NCBI GenBank assembly: GCA_945861435.1
Contig: CAMAUX010000047.1
Span: 1 to 43,187 of the forward strand
DNA length: 43,187 bases
From: Chthoniobacter flavus
GTDB lineage: Bacteria > Verrucomicrobiota > Verrucomicrobiia > Chthoniobacterales > Chthoniobacteraceae
Reading direction: 5' to 3'
Shown here piece after piece: positions 7,649 through 19,936 of the stretch (position 1 is its first letter; every line of letters starts with the position of its first letter). Both the position numbers and the translations under genes were made by a program. Below the pieces are notes generated by a model that was not told the origin of the DNA, did no database searches, and saw only the letters and a program-made list of their open reading frames with translations.

Positions 7649-8117
7649 CTGCAGTGGCTTTGAATGAGTTCCTGCTGCGGCGAGTCCTTCCTTGAGGAGG
7701 CGGAGTTCTTTGGAGATTTCGAGGCCTGTTTTCTGCATTCCCATGAATGCGGGGGGCATGGACTCAACAAGTTTGCCCTGTGTTGTTCGACCAATCGGCG
7801 GGAATCCCGGTCCGGTAATCTTACATAACACAGGAGGCCGGGGTGGGCGTGTTAATGTCATGCCTTCGTTGGAAGACAAAGGCCCGTCCCAGGTCGTCCG
7901 CTCGTGAACCTTCGGGGGAACGTGGTGCTCCATCGAGACGGCAATCGCAGGGCAAATCAGGCGCCTCAGAGGACGGCTCACATGAGCTTCCCTGAGGCGC
8001 CTGTTTTTTTGTGTGGATCGATGGAGGGCGGGCGGTGGGTGTGAGGGGAAGGAAAGTGGGCGGAGTGATTCTTTGCGCTTCAAAATTGGGGGCGCGTTCT
8101 CCTAACTAGTTAATTAC
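7649..8117. other. Gene-poor 470-base spacer between pheT and carA, possibly carrying a non-coding RNA
   Basis: No convincing + strand ORF exists here. A minus-strand frame with a plausible helix (GLEISKELRLLKEGLAAAG) runs on antisense into pheT and is probably not a gene. TTTGCCCTG (7772-7780) is perfectly complementary to CAGGGCAAA (7948-7956), so these can close a domain of about 185 bases that contains smaller hairpins such as CTTC-GTTG-GAAG near 7863. A strong terminator follows immediately. The stretch could be an independent RNA, the 3' UTR of pheST, or a carA leader with attenuator. I could not match it to 6S, SRP, tmRNA, RNase P or a riboswitch class. Confidence 0.35.
7958..8010 (+). 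terminator. Strong intrinsic terminator upstream of carA
   Basis: CAGGCGCCTCAG (7958-7969) pairs perfectly with CTGAGGCGCCTG (7992-8003): 12 base pairs followed by seven T residues (8004-8010). The loop holds a second small hairpin, GCTCA-CA-TGAGC. The orientation is + strand, so it ends transcription coming from pheST or from an RNA in the spacer. It lies about 110 bases before carA. Confidence 0.88.
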
Positions 8118-9296
8118 ATGCGCGCGATTCTCGCTCTCGAAGACGGACGTCACTTTGTTGGGGAAGCCTTTGGTGCATCAGCCACCACGGTGGGCGAGGT
8201 ATGCTTCAACACGTCGATGACAGGATATCAGGAGGTGCTGACGGATCCGTCCTACCGTGGACAGGTGGTGGCGATGACTTATCCCGAGATCGGTAACTAC
8301 GGAGTGAACGCCTGCGACGAGGAGAGCGGGGGGCCGCATGTGCGTGGGTTTGTGATTGAGGAGCTGAGTCCCGTGGCCAGCAACTGGCGATCAGAGGGGA
8401 CGTTGGACGCTTATTTGAAGCGGTGGAACGTTCCCGGAATTCAGGGGATCGACACGCGTGCGCTTACGCGGCATCTGAGGGACAAGGGGGCGATGAAGGG
8501 GTGCCTGACGAGTGAGTCGATCAGCGTGGAGGAAGCGGTGCGAAGGGCAAAGGAGGGCAGCGGTGTGGTGGGTATGGATTACGTGAAGGAAGTGACTCCC
8601 AAGGCCGCCTACGACTGGGATCCCGGGGATGAACTAAGCCGCAAGTGGACGGTGGTGAAGGGGAGTCCGGCGCCCGGAGAAAAGGTGGCAGCCGGGGAGC
8701 GGTTTGAACCTCTCGCACCGGCGAGGCATTCGATCGTGGCGTATGATTTTGGGATGAAGGTGAACATCCTCCGGCGTTTGCGGCAGGAGGGGTTCAAGGT
8801 GCGGGTGGTTCCGGCGGACACGCCGGCTGCGGACGTGCTGGCGTTGAAGCCGGACGGCGTCTTTCTTTCCAACGGCCCCGGGGATCCTTCCGCCCTGCAT
8901 TACGTGCATGAGAACCTGCGCGGGTTGATTGGGAAGACGCCGATCTTTGGTATCTGCCTTGGGCACCAGATGCTGAGTTATGCGTTTGGAGGGAAGACCT
9001 TTAAGCTGAAGTTTGGGCACCGTGGGGGGAATCAACCGGTGAAGGATCTGGAGACGGGGCGTGTGTCGATCACTTCACAGAATCATGGATTTGCGGTGGA
9101 TCCGGAATCGTTGCCGGGGGAGGTGGTGGTGACGCATGTGAACCTCAACGATGGGACGCTGGAGGGGATGCGGCACCGGGATTTGCCGATTTTCAGTGTG
9201 CAGTACCATCCGGAGGCTGCGCCTGGTCCCAACGACGCGAGCTACTTTTTTGAGCAGTTTGCCAATCTGATTGCGCGTTCTGGCGGGTCGCGTTAG
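8118..9296 (+). CDS. carA: Carbamoyl-phosphate synthase small (glutaminase) subunit
   Basis: The protein has 392 residues. The N-terminal CPSase small-chain domain (GEVCFNTSMTGYQEVLTDPS, GIQGIDTRALTRHLRDKG) is followed by a class I glutamine amidotransferase. The nucleophile is C280 in FGICLGHQML, and the H364/E366 pair lies in VQYHPEAAPG. The enzyme hydrolyses glutamine and channels ammonia to CarB for arginine and pyrimidine synthesis. carB is not adjacent: the next gene is an FHA protein. ATG 8118 follows an AT-rich stretch (CTAACTAGTTAATTAC) with no Shine-Dalgarno sequence. Confidence 0.97.
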   Translation: MRAILALEDGRHFVGEAFGASATTVGEVCFNTSMTGYQEVLTDPSYRGQVVAMTYPEIGNYGVNACDEESGGPHVRGFVIEELSPVASNWRSEGTLDAYLKRWNVPGIQGIDTRALTRHLRDKGAMKGCLTSESISVEEAVRRAKEGSGVVGMDYVKEVTPKAAYDWDPGDELSRKWTVVKGSPAPGEKVAAGERFEPLAPARHSIVAYDFGMKVNILRRLRQEGFKVRVVPADTPAADVLALKPDGVFLSNGPGDPSALHYVHENLRGLIGKTPIFGICLGHQMLSYAFGGKTFKLKFGHRGGNQPVKDLETGRVSITSQNHGFAVDPESLPGEVVVTHVNLNDGTLEGMRHRDLPIFSVQYHPEAAPGPNDASYFFEQFANLIARSGGSR

Positions 9297-9334
9297 AGGT
9301 TGCTTGCAGTTTTGGAATCACCCCCCCCGAATTC

Positions 9335-9862
9335 ATGCCCACGCTCAAGTTCGTTCTTCAGGATGGCAGTGAGGTCCACACCGAGTTGCTCGATGAGAGC
9401 GTGACGGTGGGACGTTTGGAAGAGAACCTGATCCAGCTTCCCGACGCTTCGGTTTCGAGCAGGCATGCGGTGTTGATGCTTGTGGAGGGTGGCTACGTCC
9501 TGCGGGACCTCGGTTCGACGAACGGGACGGAGGTCAACGGAGTGCGACTGCAGGTGGGTGAGGATCGTGGGCTCGCGCATGGAGACAGGTTGGTTCTTGG
9601 GAGTGTGTCTGCTCTTTACACGGAAGGTGCGGACGCAGGGGATGGGTCGGGGGGTACTGCGCTGCCGGATGCGGAGATGGAGGTGGCGAGTGTTGGTGCT
9701 TCCAGTGAGCGGCCTTCGAACTTTTCGAATGCTTCCCCTTTTCAAGCGCGGACCCAAAAGCGGGACGTGGGTGCGGTGGCGGTGATGGCCTTTGGTGTTC
9801 TGGCGTTGCTGGCGGGTGCATGGGTGATTTTTCTGGTTTTCGGCATGGAGGTTTCGCTCTAG
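9335..9862 (+). CDS. FHA-domain protein with one C-terminal membrane segment
   Basis: The protein has 175 residues. An FHA domain occupies about residues 20-95, with VTVGRLEENLIQLPD, SSRHAVLM and DLGSTNGTEVNG, the conserved loops that bind phosphothreonine peptides. A polar linker follows, then one hydrophobic segment near the C-terminus (VAVMAFGVLALLAGAWVIFL), so it is probably tail-anchored with the FHA domain in the cytoplasm. Such proteins usually read out Ser/Thr kinase signalling; no kinase is in the window. The start is ATG 9335 after an 8-C run, with no Shine-Dalgarno sequence. The next gene starts three bases after its stop, which implies coupled expression. Confidence 0.88.
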   Translation: MPTLKFVLQDGSEVHTELLDESVTVGRLEENLIQLPDASVSSRHAVLMLVEGGYVLRDLGSTNGTEVNGVRLQVGEDRGLAHGDRLVLGSVSALYTEGADAGDGSGGTALPDAEMEVASVGASSERPSNFSNASPFQARTQKRDVGAVAVMAFGVLALLAGAWVIFLVFGMEVSL

Positions 9863-9865
9863 GCG

Positions 9866-10543
9866 ATGGCCGGGGCCCGGGCGATTCCGCGAGCCGAATG
9901 CGTTTGGGTGGAGCGGGTGGAAGAGGACGGGGAGTCTCGGGATGGTCTGTGGGGGGATGTGGGTGCGTTGGAGTTGAGTGAATGTACGGGTGGGGGGGTG
10001 CCTGAGCAGCGGACAGAAGTCCGGGCGTGTTGGACAAGGGACGCGCTGCACCTGCAGTTTGCGGTCTGGGACACGGATCCTTGGGCGACGCTGTTGGAGC
10101 GCAAGGCACTCTTGTACACGGAGGAGGTGGTGGAGGTGTTTTTGGATCCCGCGGGGGATGGGGAGGGGTATTTCGAATTGGAACTAAACCCCCTGAATAC
10201 GGTTCTGGATCTGGCGCTCCGGCGCAACCGGAGTGGTTTTTTGAAGGATTTCGGATGGGTGTGCGAAGGGTTGAGTACCGGCGTTCGCAGGACGCAGTGG
10301 GGGTGGGTGGGGAGTTGGAAGATCCCGTTTCTGGCAGTTGCCGCGGAGCCTCCCGCGGCGGGTGCGGTATGGCGTGTGAACTTCTGCAGGATCGACCGAC
10401 CCAAGGGCAGGCCGCGTGAATTGAGTGCATGGGTGCCGACGCTGTCGGGCACGTTTCACAGCCCGCGGCACTTTGGCGCGCTGGAGTTTTCGGGACCGCG
10501 TTCCGCTGCTGCTTCTTTGATGGCGAGGCCTGTGGTTTCCTAG
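9866..10543 (+). CDS. Carbohydrate-binding family 9-like (CBM9/DOMON-like) protein
   Basis: The protein has 225 residues. The core resembles CBM9-like domains: LWGDVGALEL, EVRACWTRDALHLQFAVWDT, TEEVVEVFLDPAGDGEGYFE, LELNPLNTVLDL, and a C-terminal WRVNFCRIDRP...LSAWVPT...FHSPRHFGALEF. These beta-sandwich domains occur in many PVC and Bacteroidota proteins, usually fused to enzymes; here the domain stands alone. No signal peptide is visible, which is odd for a sugar-binding protein. It begins three bases after the FHA gene and ends overlapping the convergent M50 gene by 4 bases. The ligand is unknown. Confidence 0.78.
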   Translation: MAGARAIPRAECVWVERVEEDGESRDGLWGDVGALELSECTGGGVPEQRTEVRACWTRDALHLQFAVWDTDPWATLLERKALLYTEEVVEVFLDPAGDGEGYFELELNPLNTVLDLALRRNRSGFLKDFGWVCEGLSTGVRRTQWGWVGSWKIPFLAVAAEPPAAGAVWRVNFCRIDRPKGRPRELSAWVPTLSGTFHSPRHFGALEFSGPRSAAASLMARPVVS

Positions 10544-11367
10544 GAAGTGTGGTCGCTGGAATGCGGCTGGGACTCGGGGGACTGGCCGGGGTTGGAGTGG
10601 TGGGCTGGGCCGTTGGATCGGAGTTCCTTTTCCAGGGAGTGTTGATAGCCGCGGCGGGCGGCGCGTTGGAGAAACCATCCGATCAGGATGAAGCTGAGGG
10701 CGCTCCATTGGTGTTTGGCAAAGAGGCCGTAAGCGCCCCAGAGGACGAGGCCGGCGCTGAGGACTAGTGCGGCTCGGGAGGAGATCCATGTGGATCTGGC
10801 AAGGCGTCCGGTGCGTTTCCAGAGGAGGGCGCGCAAGACCCTGCCTCCATCGAGTGGGTAAGCCGGGATGAGGTTGAAGATGAGGAGTGAGAAATTTGCT
10901 GCGGCGAGCCAGTAGCTGATGACGGCTGGCAGGTCGTTTTCGCGGTTTTCCAGAAACAGTCCGAGGCAGAGGGACAGGAGGGTGATGAGTACGGTGACGG
11001 CCGGGCCGCCGAGCGCGATTTTGATTTCGGAGGTGGGATCATCTGGCTCGCGAGCGATTTCTGCGACGCCCCCGATGCAGTAGAGCGTGATGCGGGTGAC
11101 CGGTACGCCGCAGCGCTGGCTGACGATGCTGTGGCCGAGTTCGTGGAGGAGGATACTCAGGAAGAAGAGGAGCGAGGAGACCAGGCCAGTGGCGGCGTAG
11201 GTGAGGGGGCTTCGATCTGGCAGCAGTTCGGGCAGGAACTGCGACGCGAGGGTGTAAGAGACGACCGCGGCGAGGGGGAACCAGGAGAGGTGCAGGTGGA
11301 GTGCGATGCCTCGGCAGCTGCCGATTTGAAGGCTGCTTCGGCGGTTGATCAGCGTCCGCCAGCGCAT
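10540..11367 (-). CDS. Site-2-type zinc metalloprotease (peptidase M50 family)
   Basis: The protein has 275 residues with several hydrophobic segments. The zinc site H75-E-L-G-H79 lies inside LFFLSILLHELGHSIVSQR, and the third ligand D173 lies in NLIPAYPLDGGRVLRAL, the family's two signatures. The N-terminus SLQIGSCRGIALHLHLSW is typical of the non-PDZ, SpoIVFB/Rv-like branch. No CBS or PDZ domain is present, and the C-terminus is a hydrophilic tail rich in serine and proline. The enzyme is expected to cleave substrates in the membrane; the target is unknown. It lies 51 bases after the AsmA/TamB-like gene, same strand, so the two are probably co-transcribed. Confidence 0.92.
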   Translation of the reverse strand: MRWRTLINRRSSLQIGSCRGIALHLHLSWFPLAAVVSYTLASQFLPELLPDRSPLTYAATGLVSSLLFFLSILLHELGHSIVSQRCGVPVTRITLYCIGGVAEIAREPDDPTSEIKIALGGPAVTVLITLLSLCLGLFLENRENDLPAVISYWLAAANFSLLIFNLIPAYPLDGGRVLRALLWKRTGRLARSTWISSRAALVLSAGLVLWGAYGLFAKHQWSALSFILIGWFLQRAARRGYQHSLEKELRSNGPAHHSNPGQSPESQPHSSDHTS

Positions 11368-11418
11368 GAAGGAGGGGGGGGAGGTGCGGCTGCCTTGAAG
11401 AGCGATGGCAGTGCAGAG

Positions 11419-14304
11419 CTAGGGAACGACCGCCGGTGGGGCGGGTTTCTGTGAAGCGGCATCCGGCTTTGGCTGCGGTGCTGCATCTTTGGAGGGCGGG
11501 CCTCCGAGGAGATCGGGGATGAAGCTCTCGCCAGCGTCGAGAGGGAGGGTCGACCAGAGGCGAAGTTGGTCGAGGGAACCTGTGACGTAAGCGTTGAAAG
11601 GGGTGCCCTTTTCTTCACCGATGGCGATCAGTGAGATGAGAGGAGTCGAGGGATTTGCGTTGAAGAAGCGGACGCTGGCTTCTTGGAGAGTGAGGGATTT
11701 GCCATTGGCTGAGGCGTTGAGGCCGCTGAGATTTACGGTGCCCTCGAGGGCGGGTTCGGCGATGGAGCCGCCGATGTGGAGATCGAGGCGGTCCGTTTTG
11801 CACTGGAGGTCGAGTTCCCAGAGTTTCCATGCGTCCGGAACCTCGCCGAAGAGCGGGGGGAGGCTGGGCTTGGCTTTTTGCTGCCAGAGAGAGCGGAGGT
11901 CGTCCTTGATCTGGAACTGGACGGATGTGACTGCGCCGGAAACCTTCGCTTTATCAGCGGGTCCTTCGATTTGGAGTTTAAGAGAGGCGTCGGCAGCGGA
12001 CGTTTTTGCGGAGCCGAAGAGGGGCAGTGTGGCGGACGGCAGCGTCGCTTCGAGATGGAGCTGTGGTCTCAGGATGTTGGCGAGCGAGATGTGTCCGCCC
12101 AGTTGCACGGTGCCGAAGGGATGGATGGCTTGAAGGGGCTGCACCTGGAGTTCGCCATTCTGGAGGGAGCCCGTGATGTTCGCGATGGCGAGGACAGGGC
12201 CGGTCTCGCTAAGGGGGATTTTTGCGTCGGTGATGGAGATGCTGCCGTCGGACTTGCAGGCGGTTGCTGAACCCGTTGCTTGAAGGGTTCCCGAGAGGTG
12301 GCCGGAGGGCGGATTGCGCAGGCCAAGGAGTCGTCCGATGGCTTGGAGGTTGAGATCGTTCGCCGAGAGGTCGAGTGATCCTGGCTTATCGGGAGGGAAG
12401 AGGGAGGTGGAGGCGGCGGGTGTCTCGGCTGAGGGGAGGGAGAGCGGGAGCAGTGCGCTGCCCTGAAGGGTGGTTTTTCCGTCCTGCGCGAGCTGGATTT
12501 TTTTGACGGAGAGGCCAGTGGATTGGAGGGCGATGTCGGCTTGGAGGTGGTTGTGATCGTCGGTGAGGGTGAAGCTTGAGAGTTGGAGTGCGTCGCCTGT
12601 GTAGCTGCCGGTGGTTTCGAGATTGAAGGGGGTGAGTTCCTGGGTGGGCTTGGCTGAGAGCTTCACGCGGCGGAGGCGGGCGAGGAAGTTGCCTTCATGG
12701 CCCTTTGTGGAGCCGGATCCGGTCCACTCCATGACGGCTCCGCCGCTTAGAGGGGAGGGGAGGAGGGGTGTTTTTTGGATGAGGGCGTCATAAGTGGCCA
12801 TCTCATCGATGGAGGCGCGCAACTCTCCCCAATATTGGGAGGGGCCGAGGATGTTGACGACTCCGCGTCCGCGGAGGTAGTCGGCGCCGTTGAAGATTTC
12901 GAGGTTGAGGATGTGGCAGTCGTTACCGGAGAGGCGGAGTGCGGCGTGGAGGTTTTCGATGGGGGCGTTGCGCCATTTGAGGCTGGAGCCTGAGAGGATG
13001 AGTTGGCCGGTGAAGTTTTGGTTGCGGCTGCGGATGGAGCCTTCGAGTTTGGCCTTGCCCGCGGTGTATTTGAATTCCGGGAGGAGCAGGGCGGAGAGGG
13101 CCGTGAGGTCGTTGAGTTCGGCACTGACGTCGCAGGTGAATTCGTTTTGGAGCCAGTTGACGCCCTCGGCTGGGAGGGATGCTTCGCCGCTGAGGCTGAT
13201 GCGGTTTGGGCCTTGGTCGAGTTCGAGGCGCGAGACCTTGAGTCTCGAGTTGATGAGTTCTGCGCCCACAGAGAGGGAGTCCCACTGGCGCGTCTCCCAC
13301 TGGAAGTTGGTGGCTTCGAGGAGGAGGCTGGCGGTGGATTTTTCCGGTTGTTGGGGGCCGCCGCGGAAGTTGAGCTTACCCTCCTTGATGGTGCCGCCAG
13401 CTGCGTCGGAGAGGTTGAAGAAGAGGGCGAGTTTGGCGAGGTCGATCTGGGTGAAGGTGGTGCTGCCGTCCAGGATGAGGGATTCGGAATCGGGGACGAT
13501 GCGGGCCTGTCCACGGCAGGCTCCGCCGAATGCTTGCATCTGGACCTGCATTTCTGGATCTAGGCCACCGAGTCGGGCGAGGTCCGCGGAGAAGGAGGTG
13601 ACTTCCAGTTCTGGCTCGAGCGAGAGTTTGCCGAGCAGGAGGCGGGATCCTTGGAGAGCCGTGCTGCCGCGGACATTGCGGAAGGTGCGATCGAGCCATG
13701 GTTGGTGAATGGCAATGCGCCGGAAGGAAACGGCGCCCGGTTCCAACGCGCTGAGCAGGAAGCTTGCTTGGTTAATTTCCAGAGAGTGCTTCCCGTTTTG
13801 GACGGTGATGCCGAGTCTTCGCACGTCGAGCGTTTGCGGCAGAGGCAGCGTCCATGCGGGTAAGCGAGGGAGGGGGCTGGCGGGATCGGCAGCGGCGCGG
13901 AGTTGGGTTTCGTGTGGGTGATCTGCGAGGACGTAGGAGCCCTGCGCACCGTCGACGGTGATGCGGGAGAAGCATCGGTCGAAGCTGCCGAGAAGGAGCT
14001 TTTTCCAAGAGAAGTCTGCCTCGAGTCTTGCGATGCGGAACTGCAGTTTATTGCCTGTGGAGGAGGTGTGTTCCACGCTGATACCCTGGATGAGGAGGGG
14101 TTCGAAAATGGTGTTTTCCAGACGTTCCATCTGCACGGTGGCGCCGCGGGATTTGGCGGCGAGCCATACGCCGGTGCGTACTGTGGCGTGGAAGACTTCG
14201 GGTTCAGTCTGGAGAAGGCCAAGCACGAGTGCGCCAAGCGTGCAGGCACGGAGTAGGCGCAGAGCTTTTGGTTTTTTCTTAGCGGGCGGGGTGGAGTCAG
14301 GCAT
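11419..14304 (-). CDS. AsmA/TamB-like large envelope protein
   Basis: The protein has 961 residues. The N-terminus has a short basic cytoplasmic part (AKKKPKALRLLRA) and a single hydrophobic segment, GALVLGLLQ; the rest is a long repetitive beta-strand pattern of alternating hydrophobic residues with phrases such as LSLEPELEVTSFSADLARLGG and GSAVRLSGT-like turns. This is the architecture of AsmA-like/TamB-like proteins, thought to form hydrophobic grooves bridging inner and outer membrane for phospholipid or protein transport. The C-terminus is proline/alanine-rich. The family-level call rests on architecture and turn pattern, not on a sharp motif. Confidence 0.72.
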   Translation of the reverse strand: MPDSTPPAKKKPKALRLLRACTLGALVLGLLQTEPEVFHATVRTGVWLAAKSRGATVQMERLENTIFEPLLIQGISVEHTSSTGNKLQFRIARLEADFSWKKLLLGSFDRCFSRITVDGAQGSYVLADHPHETQLRAAADPASPLPRLPAWTLPLPQTLDVRRLGITVQNGKHSLEINQASFLLSALEPGAVSFRRIAIHQPWLDRTFRNVRGSTALQGSRLLLGKLSLEPELEVTSFSADLARLGGLDPEMQVQMQAFGGACRGQARIVPDSESLILDGSTTFTQIDLAKLALFFNLSDAAGGTIKEGKLNFRGGPQQPEKSTASLLLEATNFQWETRQWDSLSVGAELINSRLKVSRLELDQGPNRISLSGEASLPAEGVNWLQNEFTCDVSAELNDLTALSALLLPEFKYTAGKAKLEGSIRSRNQNFTGQLILSGSSLKWRNAPIENLHAALRLSGNDCHILNLEIFNGADYLRGRGVVNILGPSQYWGELRASIDEMATYDALIQKTPLLPSPLSGGAVMEWTGSGSTKGHEGNFLARLRRVKLSAKPTQELTPFNLETTGSYTGDALQLSSFTLTDDHNHLQADIALQSTGLSVKKIQLAQDGKTTLQGSALLPLSLPSAETPAASTSLFPPDKPGSLDLSANDLNLQAIGRLLGLRNPPSGHLSGTLQATGSATACKSDGSISITDAKIPLSETGPVLAIANITGSLQNGELQVQPLQAIHPFGTVQLGGHISLANILRPQLHLEATLPSATLPLFGSAKTSAADASLKLQIEGPADKAKVSGAVTSVQFQIKDDLRSLWQQKAKPSLPPLFGEVPDAWKLWELDLQCKTDRLDLHIGGSIAEPALEGTVNLSGLNASANGKSLTLQEASVRFFNANPSTPLISLIAIGEEKGTPFNAYVTGSLDQLRLWSTLPLDAGESFIPDLLGGPPSKDAAPQPKPDAASQKPAPPAVVP

Positions 14305-14388
14305 GCGGGAAACGGAGTGCGAAGCTAACTCGAAGAGGGAAAAAGGAAAGAGTTGCGCTCGTTTTGTGTGGCGGTCTGGGGAAAAAGA

Positions 14389-14422
14389 GAAGCCCCGGGC
14401 GACAGAGTCGTCCCGGGGCTTC
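14389..14422 (-). terminator. Intrinsic terminator of the gyrBA operon
   Basis: On the minus strand GAAGCCCCGGG pairs with CCCGGGGCTTC (11 base pairs; + strand arms 14389-14399 and 14412-14422) and is followed by TCTTTTTCC. It lies 29 bases downstream of the gyrA stop codon, in the gap before the AsmA/TamB-like gene. Confidence 0.88.
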
Positions 14423-14450
14423 CAGAGTGGGCTGTGGTGGAGGGAGGGGA

Positions 14451-17030
14451 TTAACCCTCTGCTGGGGAGCCTTCAACCTCGTCGTCGTTGCGGACGACGG
14501 GAGCGATGGCTTGGAGTTTTTCGCCGGCTCTGAGGTCGATGAGTTTGACGCCCATCGAGTTGCGGCCGATGACGCGCACCTCGTTCACACGGGTGCGGAT
14601 GATCTGGCCCTTGTTGGTGATGAGCATGAGATCCTGGTTTTCATGCACGGAGAGGGCGCCGACGACCTGGCCGGTTTTGTCGCCGACCTTCATGGTGATC
14701 ACGCCTTTGCCTCCGCGGGACTGGCGGCGGTAGATTTCGCCGTCTGCGTCGTCGAAGGGGGTGCGCTTGCCGATGCCGTTTTCGCCTGCAACGAGGAGGG
14801 TGGCGTCCTTGTTGGTGAGGACGGCGGCTACGACGTAGTCGCTCTTTTCCAGGCGGATGCCCCAGACGCCGATGGCGTCGCGTCCCATTTCGCGGACTTC
14901 CTCTTCGTGGAAGCGGATGGACATGCCGCGGCGGGTGATGATGACGATTTCGTCGTTACCCTCGGTGAGCATGCAGTCGATGAGGCGGTCGTCCTCTTCG
15001 ATTCTGATGGCGATGATGCCGCCTTTGCGGATGTTGCGGAAGCGCTCGAGGTTGCTCTTCTTCACGAGGCCGCTGCGGGTGCAGAAGAAGATGGTTTTGT
15101 TCGGGTCCCAGGTTTCGCCCTCGTTCTTCTTGCCTTGGATGCGGATGGTGGCGGCGATCTTCTCCTCGGGTTTGAGTTCGAGGAGGTTGGCGATGGATCG
15201 GCCCTTGGAGGCGCGTCCCATTTCCGGGATTTCGAACACGCGCTCGACGTAGCAGCGACCCTGCGCGGTGAAGAACATGAGGTAGTCGTGGGTGGTGGCG
15301 GTGAAGAGGTGTTCGACGAAGTCGCCGTCCTCCTCTGTGACGCCTTCGCGGGTCTGCATGCCCATGACGCCCTTGCCTCCGCGGCGCTGTGCGCGGTAGG
15401 CGCTGATGGCGGTGCGCTTGATGAAGCCGTTGTGGGTGATGGTGATGATGCAGCCTTCGTTGGCGATGAGGTCCTCGAGGGCGATCTCGCCTTGGTCTGG
15501 AACGATCTGGGTGCGGCGCTCGGTGGCGTGCTGTTCCTTGATTTCGCTGAGTTCCTTTTTGATGATGCTCAGCACGCGGCTTTCGCGTTTGAGGATGTCG
15601 AGGAGGTCCTTGATGGTGGCGATGAGCTCGTCGTACTCCTTCTTGATCGCTTCGCGCTCGAGGCCGGTGAGTTGGTAGAGGCGCAGGTCGAGGATGGCGT
15701 TGACCTGGCGTTCGTTGAACTTGTAGTTGCCGTCGACGAGGCGCGCCTCGTCGCGGATGAGGATGCCGATCTGCTCGACGGAGCGCTTGGACCACGAGAG
15801 GGCCATGAGGCGCGCGCGTGCATCGTCGCGGTCGCGGGAGTCGCGGATGATCTTGATGAAATCATCGAGGTTGGCGAGAGCGATGAGGAGCGCTTCGAGG
15901 CGTTCTGCGCGTTCTTCGGCCTCCTTGAGGAGGAAGCGGGTGCGGCGGAGGACGACTTCACGGCGGTGCTCGATGTAGCAGGAGATGGCGTCCTTGAGGG
16001 AGAGGAGCTTTGGCTTGCCGTGATCGATGGCGAGCATGGACGCGGCGAAGGAGCTTTCGAGCGCGGTATGCTTGTAGAGGTTGTTGAGGAGAACCTTGGG
16101 ATTGGCGTCGCGCTTGAGTTCGACGACGACCCGGGTGTTTTCGTCCGACTCGTCGCGGACGTCGGAGATGCCAGTGAGGATCTTCTCGTGGACGAGTTCG
16201 GCGATGCGTTTGACGAGTTCGGCGCGGTTCACGCCGTAGGGGATCTCGGTGATGATGATCTGTTCCCTGCCGCCCTTGAGTTCTTCGACGCCGGCTTTGC
16301 CGCGGACACGCAGCGAGCCTTTGCCGGTGTGGAAGTACTGTTTAACGGCGGCGGTTCCGCAGAGGCTGCAGCCGGTGGGGAAGTCGGGGCCCTTCACGTG
16401 GGCCATGAGGCCGTCGATGGTGATATCCGGGTCGTCGATCTGTGCGCAGATGCCGTCGATCACCTCGCCGAGGTTGTGAGGCGGGATGTTGGTGGCCATG
16501 CCGACGGCGATGCCGGTGCCGCCGTTGACGAGGAGGTTCGGCCATGCGGCGGGAAGGACGGTGGGCTCGGAGAGGGACTCGTCGTAGTTGGGGACGAAGT
16601 CGACGGTTCCCTTGTCCATGTCCTCCATGAGCGCCGCGCCGAGGTGCTTGAGGCGGGCTTCGGTGTAACGCATGGCGGCTGGCGGGTCGCCTTCGACGGA
16701 GCCGAAGTTGCCCTGACCTTCGACGAGCATTTCGCGCATGGCCCAGGATTGGGCCATGTGGACGAGGGTGGGGTAGACGGCTTGGTCGCCGTGTGGGTGG
16801 TATTTACCGATGGTTTCGCCGACGATACGCGCGCACTTGAGGGGCTTGCGCGTCGGGGTGATGCCCAGTTCGCTCATGGCGAAGAGGATCCGTCGCTGGG
16901 AGGGTTTAAGGCCGTCGCGGGCGTCTGGCAGTGCGCGCGAGACGATGACGGACATGGAGTAGTCGAGGAACGACTTCGACATTTCGTCGGCGACGTCGAT
17001 CTTTTCGATTTTTTCGTGCGGGTTGGGCAT
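14451..17030 (-). CDS. gyrA: DNA gyrase subunit A
   Basis: The protein has 859 residues. It starts [20 protein letters not shown]; the catalytic tyrosine is Y122 in [14 protein letters not shown]. The GyrA box QRRGGKG, specific to gyrase rather than topoisomerase IV, is present ([15 protein letters not shown]), followed by a six-bladed beta-pinwheel C-terminal domain. It forms the A2B2 gyrase with GyrB, encoded 47 bases upstream, and introduces negative supercoils. The quinolone-determining loop reads [13 protein letters not shown], with Gln at position 83 (Ser in E. coli) and Pro at 87 (Asp in E. coli), both positions linked to quinolone sensitivity. A strong terminator follows. Confidence 0.97.
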   Translation of the reverse strand: MPNPHEKIEKIDVADEMSKSFLDYSMSVIVSRALPDARDGLKPSQRRILFAMSELGITPTRKPLKCARIVGETIGKYHPHGDQAVYPTLVHMAQSWAMREMLVEGQGNFGSVEGDPPAAMRYTEARLKHLGAALMEDMDKGTVDFVPNYDESLSEPTVLPAAWPNLLVNGGTGIAVGMATNIPPHNLGEVIDGICAQIDDPDITIDGLMAHVKGPDFPTGCSLCGTAAVKQYFHTGKGSLRVRGKAGVEELKGGREQIIITEIPYGVNRAELVKRIAELVHEKILTGISDVRDESDENTRVVVELKRDANPKVLLNNLYKHTALESSFAASMLAIDHGKPKLLSLKDAISCYIEHRREVVLRRTRFLLKEAEERAERLEALLIALANLDDFIKIIRDSRDRDDARARLMALSWSKRSVEQIGILIRDEARLVDGNYKFNERQVNAILDLRLYQLTGLEREAIKKEYDELIATIKDLLDILKRESRVLSIIKKELSEIKEQHATERRTQIVPDQGEIALEDLIANEGCIITITHNGFIKRTAISAYRAQRRGGKGVMGMQTREGVTEEDGDFVEHLFTATTHDYLMFFTAQGRCYVERVFEIPEMGRASKGRSIANLLELKPEEKIAATIRIQGKKNEGETWDPNKTIFFCTRSGLVKKSNLERFRNIRKGGIIAIRIEEDDRLIDCMLTEGNDEIVIITRRGMSIRFHEEEVREMGRDAIGVWGIRLEKSDYVVAAVLTNKDATLLVAGENGIGKRTPFDDADGEIYRRQSRGGKGVITMKVGDKTGQVVGALSVHENQDLMLITNKGQIIRTRVNEVRVIGRNSMGVKLIDLRAGEKLQAIAPVVRNDDEVEGSPAEG

Positions 17031-17077
17031 GGAAGGCGAAGGGGTTGCGCTGCGGGTGTGAGGGCTTTAGTGGCGGC

Positions 17078-19933
<2,856 letters not shown>

Positions 19934-19936
19934 CTA

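Noticed and set aside
7943-7960. A c-di-GMP-I (GEMM) riboswitch core before carA because of CAGGGCAAA
   Set aside because: The required GNRA-type hairpin and the second conserved segment do not follow; a terminator does.
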